DNA from: an uncultured Actinomycetes bacterium
GTDB lineage: Bacteria; Actinomycetota; Actinomycetes; Nanopelagicales; Nanopelagicaceae
Assembly: GCA_903932705.1 (NCBI GenBank)
Contig: CAIZHC010000073.1
Location: 1 to 6,445 of the forward strand
Direction of reading: 5' to 3'
Length of the DNA: 6,445 nucleotides
Shown here piece by piece: positions 1 to 6,416 of this stretch (position 1 is its first letter; every line of letters begins with the position of its first letter). Under the pieces are notes generated by a model. It searched no databases and was not told the DNA's origin. It was given only the letters and a program-made list of their open reading frames with translations. The position numbers and the translations under genes are program-made.

Positions 1-80
1 CCGAAGGGGTCACGAGCCTGCCAACCCACGGTCCATAGACCAAAGGTGAACTTATCGGCTGGGGTTGGGGTTAAAGACAT
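1..80 (-). CDS. xylA: Xylose isomerase, N-terminal fragment (cut by window edge)
   Basis: Xylose isomerase interconverts D-xylose and D-xylulose (and glucose and fructose) in the cytoplasm, using divalent metal. Only the first 26 codons are present, reading from ATG at 80-78 towards position 1. The peptide begins [20 protein letters not shown] and continues QARDPF, with the next codon split by the edge. This closely matches the conserved opening of actinobacterial xylose isomerases (a P-T-P-x-D-[KR]-F-[TS][14 protein letters not shown] pattern recalled from the Streptomyces/Actinoplanes enzymes). A strong ribosome binding site, GAGGAG at 87-92, lies 6 nt from the ATG and fixes the start. Metal- and substrate-binding residues lie outside the window, so intactness cannot be judged. 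The gene is divergent from the tRNA-Leu gene. The identification rests on a short but distinctive stretch. Confidence 0.85.
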   Translation of the reverse strand, partial: MSLTPTPADKFTFGLWTVGWQARDPF

Positions 81-192
81 TTCTAGCTCCTCTTTCAATT
101 CTTGGAGATTGCTCGGTGCGCGATCAGGTGCGGAACCTACATTTGGCTCTAGGCCTAACCTACCCGTACCCTTACCGCTTATCTACCCTCCA
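81..192 (-). promoter_or_regulatory. Intergenic control region between xylA and tRNA-Leu
   Basis: This 112-bp spacer must carry the promoters for both divergent genes. Visible elements are the xylA ribosome binding site GAGGAG (87-92), an 8-bp palindrome TAGGCCTA (150-157), and two direct copies of AACCTAC (134-140 and 157-163; GTAGGTT on the xylA strand) with starts 23 bp apart, flanking the palindrome. GGTGCG also occurs twice (115-120 and 127-132). No convincing -35/-10 pair was found on either strand. The paired repeats could be an operator for a sugar-responsive regulator, but no regulator gene is visible and the repeats are short enough to be chance. Confidence 0.3.
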
Positions 193-276
193 GCGGGAGT
201 GGTGAAATGGCAGACACGCAGGTCTTAGGAACCTGTGTCTTCGGACGTGCGGGTTCAAGTCCCGCCTCCCGCACCA
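193..276 (+). tRNA. tRNA-Leu, anticodon UAG (reads CUA and probably other CUN codons)
   Basis: A complete class II tRNA folds by eye. The 7-bp acceptor stem is GCGGGAG (193-199) with CTCCCGC (266-272). The D-arm contains the GG pair at 209-210. The anticodon stem is CAGGT (219-223) with ACCTG (231-235), and its loop CTTAGGA carries anticodon TAG at 226-228. The long variable arm has a GTC/GAC stem capped by a TTCG tetraloop (about 236-248). The T-stem is GCGGG (249-253) with CCCGC (261-265) around loop TTCAAGT. Discriminator A273 is the leucine identity base, and the CCA end (274-276) is encoded in the DNA. Long variable arm, anticodon and discriminator together assign leucine. Confidence 0.97.
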
Positions 277-310
277 GTCAAATCTGGTTAATGAAGATTT
301 AACGATTTTT
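277..310 (+). terminator. Possible weak terminator after tRNA-Leu
   Basis: Directly after the CCA end, GTCAAATCT (277-285) can pair with AGATTTAAC (295-303) with one mismatch, around a 9-nt loop. A run of five T follows at 306-310. The arrangement fits a rho-independent terminator, but the stem is AT-rich and weak. The remaining leader up to the next start (311-399) shows no clear promoter, so the downstream gene may be read through from the tRNA promoter or have its own unrecognised one. Confidence 0.35.
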
Positions 311-399
311 CGTACTTTACTCTCAGGGCTTCTGTAAGACATGATTGCCGAGCAGCGCACCGACTCAAACTCCAGGAAGTTTCACTCCGGAGCACAACG

Positions 400-1344
400 A
401 TGGAAGGACCCAAAATGGCTGAGAAGAATTTCCTCTCCTGGCTTGGATTTAAAGATGAGGCAACAACACCATCTGGATCCGCTAGTGCAAGTTCCACTAC
501 TTCCTCCGCACCTACGGGATCTGCATCGGCTTCTAGTACGAGAACTTCACAATCGGGTAGCACTTCTGGGACCGGCACCTTCGAACGGATTCGTGAGTTG
601 GAGGCAGAGCTCGCAGATTTACGTGCGCGCCGTGACATCACAAGTTTGACTCGTGAAGAGTTTGAAATATTGGCCACCGAAACCGCCACCTCACTTATTA
701 AAACTGCGCAAGCTCGCGAAGCGAGAGCTATTGCTGCTGCAGAGCGCGCGCTCGGTGAGGCACAGCGCGCTGCTAAGACTTTGACTGAGAGCGCAGAGCT
801 CAAGGCTCGCACTGCTCTTCAGGCGGCAGAAGGTCGCGGTCGTAAATATATTGAGACTGCAGAACAAGAGGCAAAAGAGGCAATCGAGAAGGCAACCAAG
901 GCAGCCCAAGAGCTTTTGGATTCCAAGCATCGCGAAGCATCAACGATTACAAGTGGTGCAAAGCGTGAAGCAGATCGCGTTATCTCAGAGGCAAGTGCTG
1001 ATATTGCAAACTTCAAGAATTGGTTAGGTGAAGCGATTGCCGAGTCAGAGCGTCTACAGAAGATGCAGGCTCAAGCACTTGCTGCTGCTGAAGATGGAAT
1101 TAAACACACTCGTGCAAAGTTAGCAACAGCATTTGAAAGACTCTCTGCTCTAGGTGCTGCCGTCGATACAGCGCTCGATGCGAATCATCGCCCTAAGGAG
1201 AGAGAGTTCAACTCCCCTACTGCTGCAGCCCCCAAGAGCGCCTCTGAGAAAGTTGCAGAGAAACCTGTAAAGAAGAGTGCACCAACAGCGAAGAAAGCTG
1301 CACCAACTCGCAAGAGCGCGGGAAGACCTCCCAAGCGTAAGTAA
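400..1344 (+). CDS. Alanine-rich coiled-coil protein with basic, AT-hook-like C-terminal tail (DivIVA/polar-scaffold-like, unknown function)
   Basis: The protein is 314 aa, of no family recognised with certainty. Residues 6-20 form a short segment with NFLSWLGF that could be amphipathic. Residues 21-60 are a Ser/Thr/Gly/Ala linker in which GSASASST occurs twice. Residues 61-255 are almost continuous charged, Ala-rich helix with heptad-like spacing (starting FERIRELEAELADLRARR), broken only by short glycine spots near 145 and 210. Residues 265-314 are a Lys/Ala/Pro tail ending GRPPKRK, which resembles histone H1 tails and loosely an AT-hook. There is no signal peptide or membrane span. Long helices with TA..EA..I..A repeats recall the C-terminal half of actinobacterial DivIVA/Wag31 or Scy/FilP scaffolds, but the diagnostic DivIVA N-terminal domain is not seen. 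Start choice is uncertain. ATG400 has GGAG 7 nt upstream. ATG415, giving MAEKN and 309 aa, has AAGGA 6 nt upstream and is equally good. The stop overlaps the next start (TAATG), implying translational coupling. Confidence 0.7.
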   Translation: MEGPKMAEKNFLSWLGFKDEATTPSGSASASSTTSSAPTGSASASSTRTSQSGSTSGTGTFERIRELEAELADLRARRDITSLTREEFEILATETATSLIKTAQAREARAIAAAERALGEAQRAAKTLTESAELKARTALQAAEGRGRKYIETAEQEAKEAIEKATKAAQELLDSKHREASTITSGAKREADRVISEASADIANFKNWLGEAIAESERLQKMQAQALAAAEDGIKHTRAKLATAFERLSALGAAVDTALDANHRPKEREFNSPTAAAPKSASEKVAEKPVKKSAPTAKKAAPTRKSAGRPPKRK

Positions 1345-3128
1345 TGGCCGCTAAACCCTCCCGGTATATAGCTCCGATAGACGGGTTGCGAGCACTTGCA
1401 GTAACTGCGGTAATTCTTTACCACTTGGGAATCAATTGGATTCCTGGTGGCTTCTTAGGTGTTGATCTCTTCTTTGTTATTAGCGGGTATGTAATCACGC
1501 GCCTGCTCTTGGACTCCATTATGAGCAAAGGTGCTCTAGATCTTCGCGAGTTTTATTGGGCGCGAGTTCGAAGACTCCTTCCTCCTGTGCTCTTCATGCT
1601 CACGGGTACCACCTTCTTAATTGCAGCGTGGAAACCTGATGCAATCCATCGCTTTCTTAGTGATCTGCCCTATGTCCTTACTGGAAGTGAAAACTGGCAT
1701 TTAGTAGCCGTTCATCAAGATTATTTCCAGGCAATTGGCAGACCTCCACTGCTTCAGCACACCTGGTCACTTGGTGTTGAGATTCAGTTCTATATCCTCT
1801 GGCCGCTCATCTTGCTCTTAATCTTGAAGTACTTAGGAAAAAAGAGAGTCGCGCAAACTTCGCTCGTCATCGCATTCATCTCGGGCTTGGCGCTATTCAT
1901 TTACTCATTACGAGTTGATTCCAGTTCGACAAATCAAATCAGCCACATCTACTTTGGAACAGATACACACAGCTTGGGGCTATTTCTCGGTGCCGCACTT
2001 GCAGTGAGTTGGGTTCCGGCGAATCTCAACAAGAACATTTCAGAACGCGCTCAAGATTTTGTAGATGGAATTGGTGTTGTCGGCCTTTTAGGCTTGCTCT
2101 GCACCTTCTTCTTTATTGATGAATCTAACGCCGCGCTATATCGCGTGGCATTCCCTCTCGCAGCGCTCTTCGGCGTTGCAATCATTACCTCATTGGTTCA
2201 CCCGGCATCCCGCTTTGCACCGCTCATGAGCACCCGTCCCCTCGTCTGGATTGGTCAGCGCTCCTATGGAATCTATTTATGGCACTGGGTAGTTTTTCAA
2301 GTAACCCGCCCAAATGTTGATCTCGCTGGCGCGAATTGGGCGATTAATGCCGCGCGTATTTTAATTGTGATTGCTCTCGCCGATATCTCTCTTCGATGGA
2401 TTGAAATTCCTATTAGACGTGGTCTCCTCTCGACTTGGATTCGCGGTTTGAAATATCGCAGTAAGAGCACCCGCCGAAAACAGAAGCTCTGGATTATCTC
2501 GGCTACCGTTGCACTTCTATTTTCAACTAGTGCAGCTTCGTGGGCAGCTTGGATGGAGGATTACAACTCAACATCTGGCAGATCGAGCAAAGGCGCCACT
2601 GGAGTATTCACCCACGATCAAAGTGATAGCAGCGTGCTTGCAAATAGCACGAAGAGTTCCAATGAGAAATCCGGGCTCTGGGTTACGGGAGATTCCATCA
2701 TTCTGGGTATCCGTGACAAATTGCAGAACCACTTTCCCATTGAATTAATCAATGCCCGTGTAGGGCGTCAGATCGGTGAGTTAATTCAAGTGGTGCAGAG
2801 CGACAATGTTGGACTCGCGAGCTCGCCCGTAATCTTTGATATTGGTAACAACAATCACCTCACTGAATCAGATGTGCGCACCCTCTTTGAGCTCTTGAAG
2901 AATCAGCCTGAGATGATTGTCGTGAACACCGCGGTTCCACGCCCTTGGAGAGATGACAACAACCGCATTATCAACGCCGTTGTTACTGATTACCCCCAAG
3001 CCCACTTGGTGGATTGGGCGAGCCTATCCTTTGGCCACCCTGAATACTTTGCTCCAGATGGAGTGCATCTCAGCGATGCCGGCGGAGATGTTTATGTTGG
3101 GGCGATCCTAGAAGCGCTAAAAAAATAA
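1344..3128 (+). CDS. OafA/YrhL-type membrane O-acyltransferase with C-terminal SGNH domain
   Basis: Acyltransferase family 3 proteins carry acyl (usually acetyl) groups across the membrane onto sugars of lipopolysaccharide, peptidoglycan, exopolysaccharide or glycolipids; the fused SGNH domain outside the membrane is thought to complete the transfer. This 594-aa protein has the usual length and order. The AT3 core (about 8-360, roughly ten hydrophobic spans) includes IDGLRALAV with the R-x10-H pair (Arg16, His27), GGFLGVDLFFVISGY (35-49), the FYWARVRRLLP loop (70-80), HTWSLGVEIQFY (139-150, Glu146) and RSYGIYLWHW (306-315). An extra span (382-403) leads to a low-complexity Ser/Thr linker and an SGNH domain (about 444-594): block I GDS (449-451), block II Gly474, block III GNNN (501-504), and block V DGVHL with Asp572 and His575. 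All catalytic blocks look intact. ATG overlaps the upstream stop by one base and no good Shine-Dalgarno sits nearby, so translation is probably coupled. The substrate cannot be told from sequence. Confidence 0.93.
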   Translation: MAAKPSRYIAPIDGLRALAVTAVILYHLGINWIPGGFLGVDLFFVISGYVITRLLLDSIMSKGALDLREFYWARVRRLLPPVLFMLTGTTFLIAAWKPDAIHRFLSDLPYVLTGSENWHLVAVHQDYFQAIGRPPLLQHTWSLGVEIQFYILWPLILLLILKYLGKKRVAQTSLVIAFISGLALFIYSLRVDSSSTNQISHIYFGTDTHSLGLFLGAALAVSWVPANLNKNISERAQDFVDGIGVVGLLGLLCTFFFIDESNAALYRVAFPLAALFGVAIITSLVHPASRFAPLMSTRPLVWIGQRSYGIYLWHWVVFQVTRPNVDLAGANWAINAARILIVIALADISLRWIEIPIRRGLLSTWIRGLKYRSKSTRRKQKLWIISATVALLFSTSAASWAAWMEDYNSTSGRSSKGATGVFTHDQSDSSVLANSTKSSNEKSGLWVTGDSIILGIRDKLQNHFPIELINARVGRQIGELIQVVQSDNVGLASSPVIFDIGNNNHLTESDVRTLFELLKNQPEMIVVNTAVPRPWRDDNNRIINAVVTDYPQAHLVDWASLSFGHPEYFAPDGVHLSDAGGDVYVGAILEALKK

Positions 3129-3159
3129 CTCGCGCTATAAGTTACTAGCGCGAGTTATT
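3124..3159. terminator. Rho-independent terminator between convergent genes
   Basis: A perfect 14-bp inverted repeat, AATAACTCGCGCTA (3124-3137) and TAGCGCGAGTTATT (3146-3159), encloses an 8-nt loop with a GC-rich core. On the minus strand the hairpin runs straight into seven T (complement of the A-run 3119-3125), a textbook terminator for the basic membrane-protein gene. On the plus strand the following sequence is TTATTGTTAAT, a poorer U-tract, so it probably also stops the acyltransferase unit but less efficiently. Its left arm overlaps the acyltransferase stop codon (3126-3128). Confidence 0.88.
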
Positions 3160-3176
3160 GTTAATCTGAGATTAAC
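3160..3176. repeat. 17-bp near-perfect palindrome next to the terminator
   Basis: GTTAATCT (3160-3167), a central G, then AGATTAAC (3169-3176) form a perfect inverted repeat directly abutting the terminator hairpin and ending 10 bp from the stop codon of the minus-strand gene. As RNA it could fold as a 6-bp stem with a 5-nt loop. It may be a secondary hairpin protecting the 3' end or a protein-binding site; it is AT-rich and has no U-tract of its own. Confidence 0.5.
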
Positions 3177-3185
3177 TCTGAAGAT

Positions 3186-4124
3186 TTAGGCGAATTGGCC
3201 AGGAAGTCCGAAGACCTTTCCTGCGACGATGCTTCCATCAGAGTAAACGGCTGAAATCTTAAATGAGGTCCAGCCATCTGTACCGTTCTTTGTTACATCA
3301 AGTGATACTTGAGTAGAAGGAACAGTTGCGATGAGCTTGAAGGCTCCTCCGCTTGCAGATGCTTCGATGTTATAGGTAGTCAATCCTGTTGCACCTTGCG
3401 CGGGGGACCAGAAAATGGTGGCCCCGGTGGCGGTGTAGTGAGCAACGATTCCAACTGGTGCGAGATCGGTGGCAGCTGAAGCACCGGTAGTCGCCGCAGC
3501 GGATGCTTCTGGTGTTGCCGCAACGGTCGCTGAGTCTGATGGCGCAGCCGACATCTCGGTTGAGGCAGAAGCATCAGGAGTTGCTGAGGCGGTAGCCATC
3601 GTTGATGAGTCAGATGAATGATTTTCTGCTGGCTTGTGATTACGAGCTACAACCAAAACAGCGATGAGAACTACGCCGACGATAACTGTTAGCACTACTC
3701 GAGAAGAAGATTTTGGTGCTGGCGCAACAGCCTTAGGTGTTGCAACTGGCGCAACAGCCTTAGTAGAAGAATCTACGAATACAGCAGTAGTTGCGGGTTT
3801 AGCTGCAGTTGCCGGAGTTGAAGTTGATACCGTGGAAATTACAACTGAAGCTTTCTTGGCGGCCTTCTTTGCAGGAGCCTTCTTTGCAGGAGCCTTCTTG
3901 GCTACAACTTTTTTGGCGGGAGCCTTCTTAGCAGGGGCTTTCTTAGCTACAACTTTCTTAGCGGGAGCCTTCTTCGTCACTGCCTTCTTGGCAGGAGCCT
4001 TCTTGGCAACCTTCTTAGCTACAACTTTTTTGGCGGGAGCCTTTTTGGCAACCTTCTTAGCGGCAACCTTCTTGACTGGTGCCTTCTTGGCGGCTGATTT
4101 CTTAGCGGTCTTTTTGACTGCCAC
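3186..4124 (-). CDS. Membrane-anchored protein with histone H1-like Lys/Ala repeats and a fibronectin type III-like domain
   Basis: No whole-length family is recognised, but the architecture of this 312-aa protein is clear. Residues 1-91 contain 19 KK pairs spaced mostly 4-5 residues apart (units such as [10 protein letters not shown]), about 40% lysine and no acidic residue until Asp118. This matches histone H1-like or HupB/HupS-tail sequences that bind DNA non-specifically. Residues 92-140 are an Ala/Thr/Pro/Val linker. Residues 143-160 are a single hydrophobic span ([18 protein letters not shown]) flanked by Arg142 and Arg161. Residues 165-220 are a Ser/Thr/Ala/Pro stalk. Residues about 221-308 look like one FN3 domain (Trp239-Ser-Pro, Tyr251-Asn-Ile, then strands ending ...[10 protein letters not shown]). 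By the positive-inside rule the lysine region stays in the cytoplasm and the FN3 domain is exported. The start is GTG at 4124 with GAGGAG (4131-4136) 6 nt upstream. The gene stands alone with its own terminator. DNA or RNA binding is inferred from composition, not from a folded domain. Confidence 0.85.
   Translation of the reverse strand: MAVKKTAKKSAAKKAPVKKVAAKKVAKKAPAKKVVAKKVAKKAPAKKAVTKKAPAKKVVAKKAPAKKAPAKKVVAKKAPAKKAPAKKAAKKASVVISTVSTSTPATAAKPATTAVFVDSSTKAVAPVATPKAVAPAPKSSSRVVLTVIVGVVLIAVLVVARNHKPAENHSSDSSTMATASATPDASASTEMSAAPSDSATVAATPEASAAATTGASAATDLAPVGIVAHYTATGATIFWSPAQGATGLTTYNIEASASGGAFKLIATVPSTQVSLDVTKNGTDGWTSFKISAVYSDGSIVAGKVFGLPGQFA
3851..4112 (-). repeat. Degenerate tandem repeat DNA encoding the [10 protein letters not shown] region
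   Basis: This stretch encodes the lysine-rich part of the membrane-anchored protein and is built of short imperfect in-frame units. The clearest longer unit begins (plus strand) GCTACAACTT and runs about 27 bp through GGCGGGAGCCTT; copies start at 3901, 3946 and 4018, which are 45 and 72 bp apart, both multiples of three. Shorter GCAGGAGCCTTCTT units lie between them. Such repeats can gain or lose copies by slippage while keeping the frame, so length may vary between strains. Confidence 0.8.
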
Positions 4125-4200
4125 TGGTGACTCCTCGGTTAAATGCGATCGTTCGTTGATCGGGACGGGTCTTGCTAATACGAAAATCGTACCTTAGATA
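4125..4200 (-). promoter_or_regulatory. Upstream region of the basic membrane-protein gene
   Basis: The ribosome binding site GAGGAG is at 4131-4136. Two small inverted repeats lie further upstream: CGATC (4146-4150) with GATCG (4158-4162), and TACGA (4179-4183) with TCGTA (4187-4191). On the minus strand TACGAT within the second repeat could serve as a -10 box (TAnnnT), but no matching -35 was found. The first repeat would fall in the leader RNA. Since rdgB ends at 4231 with no obvious terminator after it, some read-through from the murI operon is possible. Confidence 0.3.
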
Positions 4201-4230
4201 AATTGAACTTCAGAGTAATCCACGCATACT

Positions 4231-4890
4231 TCAGCGAACATCTCGCGCAATAAGGCGAGTGATCTCTGGCAAAATTGCATGGAGAGCGTGGCCGCGATGG
4301 CTAATTGAATCCTTCGCTTCAGAGGAGAGTTCGGCGCTGGTCTGGGTAAAGCCAAGGGGTTGAAAAATCGGGTCATATCCAAAGCCGTTAATTCCGCGCG
4401 GCTCTTGAACCAGTTCGCCCACCATCTCTCCCTCGCGCACAATCTCTTGAGCTCCAGAAGGGTGGCTCTCTGGAATTACCAGAGCAACGGCGCAACGAAA
4501 TCTCGCGCTACGAGTTGGGTTTCCGAGGGCTTTGAGTTCTTCCAAAACTTTTTGCAGGTTGGCTTCGTCATTTCCATGAACGCCGGACCAACGAGCAGAG
4601 AAAATTCCAGGAGCTCCACCGAGTGCATCCACACAAAGTCCACTGTCATCAGCGAGCGCCGGCAATCCGGTGTACTGCGAAATCTGGTGCGCTTTGAGCA
4701 GTGCATTCTCTGCGAAAGTAGCTCCAGTTTCATCGACATCTGGCATATCCGGGAAATCCCGCAAGCCCAATACGTTTACATCAATCTTCGCTGCTTCTAG
4801 GATCCGTTCAAATTCCAAAACCTTCCCCAGGTTTCGAGTCGCCAGAACAATGCTCTTGGTCGAATCAATCTCCCCCAGCGACTCTGTCAT
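4231..4890 (-). CDS. rdgB: RdgB/HAM1-type dITP/XTP pyrophosphatase
   Basis: This enzyme hydrolyses ITP, dITP and XTP to monophosphate plus pyrophosphate, keeping deaminated purines out of DNA and RNA. The 219-aa protein shows the family motifs in order: ATRNLGKVLEFE (17-28), DETGATFAENALLKA (53-67), ADDSGLCVDAL (80-90) with the probable catalytic aspartate in the DDSG motif, PGIFSARW (94-101), NGFGYDPIF (168-176) and the nucleobase-binding SHRG (197-200). Length is slightly above the usual 195-205 because of about ten extra N-terminal residues. The ATG at 4890 is chosen because it overlaps the rph stop as TAATG, a common coupling arrangement. A GTG at 4932 would add 14 residues with no family resemblance inside rph. 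It is the third gene of the murI-rph-rdgB block. Confidence 0.96.
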   Translation of the reverse strand: MTESLGEIDSTKSIVLATRNLGKVLEFERILEAAKIDVNVLGLRDFPDMPDVDETGATFAENALLKAHQISQYTGLPALADDSGLCVDALGGAPGIFSARWSGVHGNDEANLQKVLEELKALGNPTRSARFRCAVALVIPESHPSGAQEIVREGEMVGELVQEPRGINGFGYDPIFQPLGFTQTSAELSSEAKDSISHRGHALHAILPEITRLIARDVR

Positions 4891-5615
4891 TAGGCAAGTG
4901 CCGCCGCTTGGAGGCGGGTCAACTCTGCACACCCTGCTACACCTAGATCGAGAAGCTGATTTAAGAGTGCGCGATCAAAAGGAACACCTTCAGCAGTTCC
5001 CTGAACCTCAACAAAGTTTCCATCCCCCGTGCAGACAATATTCATATCAGTATCTGCATCAACATCTTCCTCATAGCAAAGATCGAGCATTGGAACGCCC
5101 TTGATGATTCCAACGCTCACGGCTGCAACAGATTGGCGAAGAGGCTTTCGATCTCCGATGATGTGGCCCTTACCCTTTGCCCAAGTAATTGCATCTGCGA
5201 GCGCTACATAAGCACCTGTGATCGCAGCTGTGCGAGTTCCACCATCTGCCTGCAAGACATCACAGTCAATCACAATTGTGTTCTCTCCAAGAGCATGGGT
5301 ATCTACGACTGCGCGAAGCGAGCGACCCACAAGGCGAGAGATCTCTTGCGTACGTCCACCTAATTTTCCCTTAACGCTCTCGCGATCTGAGCGAGTATGT
5401 GTTGCGCGAGGCAACATCGCGTATTCACTTGTCACCCAGCCTTGGCCTTTTCCAGTGAGCCATCGTGGAACTCCGGGAGTAAAGGATGCGACGCAGAGGA
5501 CTCGGGTGTTACCGAACTCAACGAGAACTGAACCTTCTGCATTCTTAAGCCAGTTTCGGGTAAATGAGATTGGGCGAAGTTGATTCGCTTCTCGATTATC
5601 TATTCTTGAACTCAC
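4890..5615 (-). CDS. rph: Ribonuclease PH
   Basis: RNase PH is a phosphate-dependent 3'-5' exoribonuclease that trims tRNA precursors and other structured RNAs, working as a hexameric ring. The 241-aa product is full length and highly conserved: [12 protein letters not shown] near the N-terminus (4-15), [19 protein letters not shown] (57-75), [18 protein letters not shown] (86-103), [20 protein letters not shown] (117-136) with the phosphate-binding GTR at 126-128, and [16 protein letters not shown] (177-192) supplying the metal-binding aspartates. The start is GTG at 5615, immediately after the murI TAA with no gap; GAAGGG (5625-5630) inside murI lies 9 nt upstream and is a plausible ribosome binding site. 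Its stop overlaps the rdgB start by one base. All key residues appear present. Confidence 0.97.
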   Translation of the reverse strand: MSSRIDNREANQLRPISFTRNWLKNAEGSVLVEFGNTRVLCVASFTPGVPRWLTGKGQGWVTSEYAMLPRATHTRSDRESVKGKLGGRTQEISRLVGRSLRAVVDTHALGENTIVIDCDVLQADGGTRTAAITGAYVALADAITWAKGKGHIIGDRKPLRQSVAAVSVGIIKGVPMLDLCYEEDVDADTDMNIVCTGDGNFVEVQGTAEGVPFDRALLNQLLDLGVAGCAELTRLQAAALA

Positions 5616-6416
5616 TTAGATATTCCCTTCAACGGTATGCACTTCTGGGCCGAGGAATCGGCGTGCCAATTTATTAAATGAATCGGTGTCTCCTGTTGCA
5701 ACAAACTTATAAGTTGGCTTCCCTGAAACATTGAGTAGTTCTCGCTCTACCAATGTGCGGTATAAATCTTTTGCGGTCTCTTCAGCGCTTGAAACGAGAG
5801 TTACCTCATCGCCCATCACATATGAAATGACGCCAGTGAGAAGTGGGTAATGGGTACATCCAAGGACCAAGGTATCGATTTCTGCATCAATGAGTGGTTG
5901 CAGGTATTCGCGGGCAATCGCGGTAATTGCTGCGCCGGAAGTTTCACCGCGCTCGACAAATTCAACAAATGCTGGACAAGCCACTGAGGTAATTGAAAGT
6001 TGTGGGGCAGCAGCGAAAGCATCAAGGTATGAACCAGATTCAATGGTTGCATTGGTGCCGATGACTCCGACTCGGCCTGATCGAGTCGCTGATACCGCGC
6101 GCCTAGCAGCCGGCTGAATCACTTCAAGAACCGGAATCTCATACCGCTCTCTCGCATCCCGTAAGGTCGCTGAGCTTGCGGTATTGCATGCAATCACAAT
6201 CGCCTTAACCCCAGCCGCAACCAATTCATCCATGATTTCCAAGGTGAAGGAGCGAACTTCTGCGAGGGTTCGAGGACCATATGGACCTCTGGCGTTATCG
6301 CCAACATAAATGATGGATTCGCCCGGAAGTTGATCGATGATGGCGCGGGCAACGGTAAGTCCGCCTAAGCCGGAATCAAATACCCCAATGGGAGCGGTCG
6401 ATGAAGGCTGCGGCAC
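5616..6416 (-). CDS. murI: Glutamate racemase
   Basis: Glutamate racemase converts L-glutamate to D-glutamate for the peptidoglycan stem peptide, using two cysteines as acid and base. The 266-aa protein is of normal length and carries [13 protein letters not shown] (10-22), [14 protein letters not shown] (37-50), the first catalytic cysteine in ACNTASS (Cys77), [13 protein letters not shown] (118-130) and the second in LGCTHYPLL (Cys187, with His189). GTG at 6416 is taken as the start. An in-frame TAG lies only 9 nt upstream (6426-6428) and the conserved core begins at residue 10, so little choice remains. No well-spaced Shine-Dalgarno is seen; the nearest purine run, AGGTGAGG, is about 16 nt away, so initiation may be weak, leaderless or coupled to an upstream gene outside the window. 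It is the first visible gene of the operon. Confidence 0.97.
   Translation of the reverse strand: MPQPSSTAPIGVFDSGLGGLTVARAIIDQLPGESIIYVGDNARGPYGPRTLAEVRSFTLEIMDELVAAGVKAIVIACNTASSATLRDARERYEIPVLEVIQPAARRAVSATRSGRVGVIGTNATIESGSYLDAFAAAPQLSITSVACPAFVEFVERGETSGAAITAIAREYLQPLIDAEIDTLVLGCTHYPLLTGVISYVMGDEVTLVSSAEETAKDLYRTLVERELLNVSGKPTYKFVATGDTDSFNKLARRFLGPEVHTVEGNI

Larger units (their letters stand above)
4231..6416 (-). other. murI-rph-rdgB operon
   Basis: Three same-strand genes are joined with no spacer: murI TAA abuts the rph GTG, and rph TAA shares a base with the rdgB ATG. Co-transcription and translational coupling are strongly implied. The order of glutamate racemase, RNase PH and RdgB is a familiar actinobacterial arrangement (in Mycobacterium the same genes lie close together in this order). 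The promoter is outside or at the extreme right edge of the window. Confidence 0.88.

Noticed and set aside
46..228. Plus-strand open frame of 60 codons
   Set aside because: It is antisense to the xylA start, runs into the tRNA and has no family resemblance or ribosome binding site.
172..360. Minus-strand open frame containing RRDLNPHVRRHRF and FHHSRW
   Set aside because: It is antisense to the tRNA-Leu gene; such peptides are a well-known artefact of reading tRNA genes backwards.
288..812. Minus-strand frame of 174 codons
   Set aside because: Antisense to the coiled-coil gene; Ser/Ala/Leu-rich composition comes from the opposite strand, and it overlaps the coiled-coil gene's leader and runs to the tRNA's 3' flank.
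3851..4112. CRISPR-like array
   Set aside because: Repeats are imperfect, of varying length and spacing, in frame and coding; there are no unique spacers of constant size.
3664..4197. Plus-strand frame of 177 codons with repeated [14 protein letters not shown], looking like membrane helices
   Set aside because: It is the antisense reading of the lysine-repeat gene; the hydrophobic pattern is the complement of KKAPA codons.
4231..4932. Longer rdgB start at GTG 4932
   Set aside because: The 14 extra residues lie inside rph and match nothing in the family, whereas ATG 4890 gives the TAATG overlap.
5816..6117. Open frames of 75-78 codons on both strands within murI
   Set aside because: They are shadows of the strongly conserved glutamate racemase frame.
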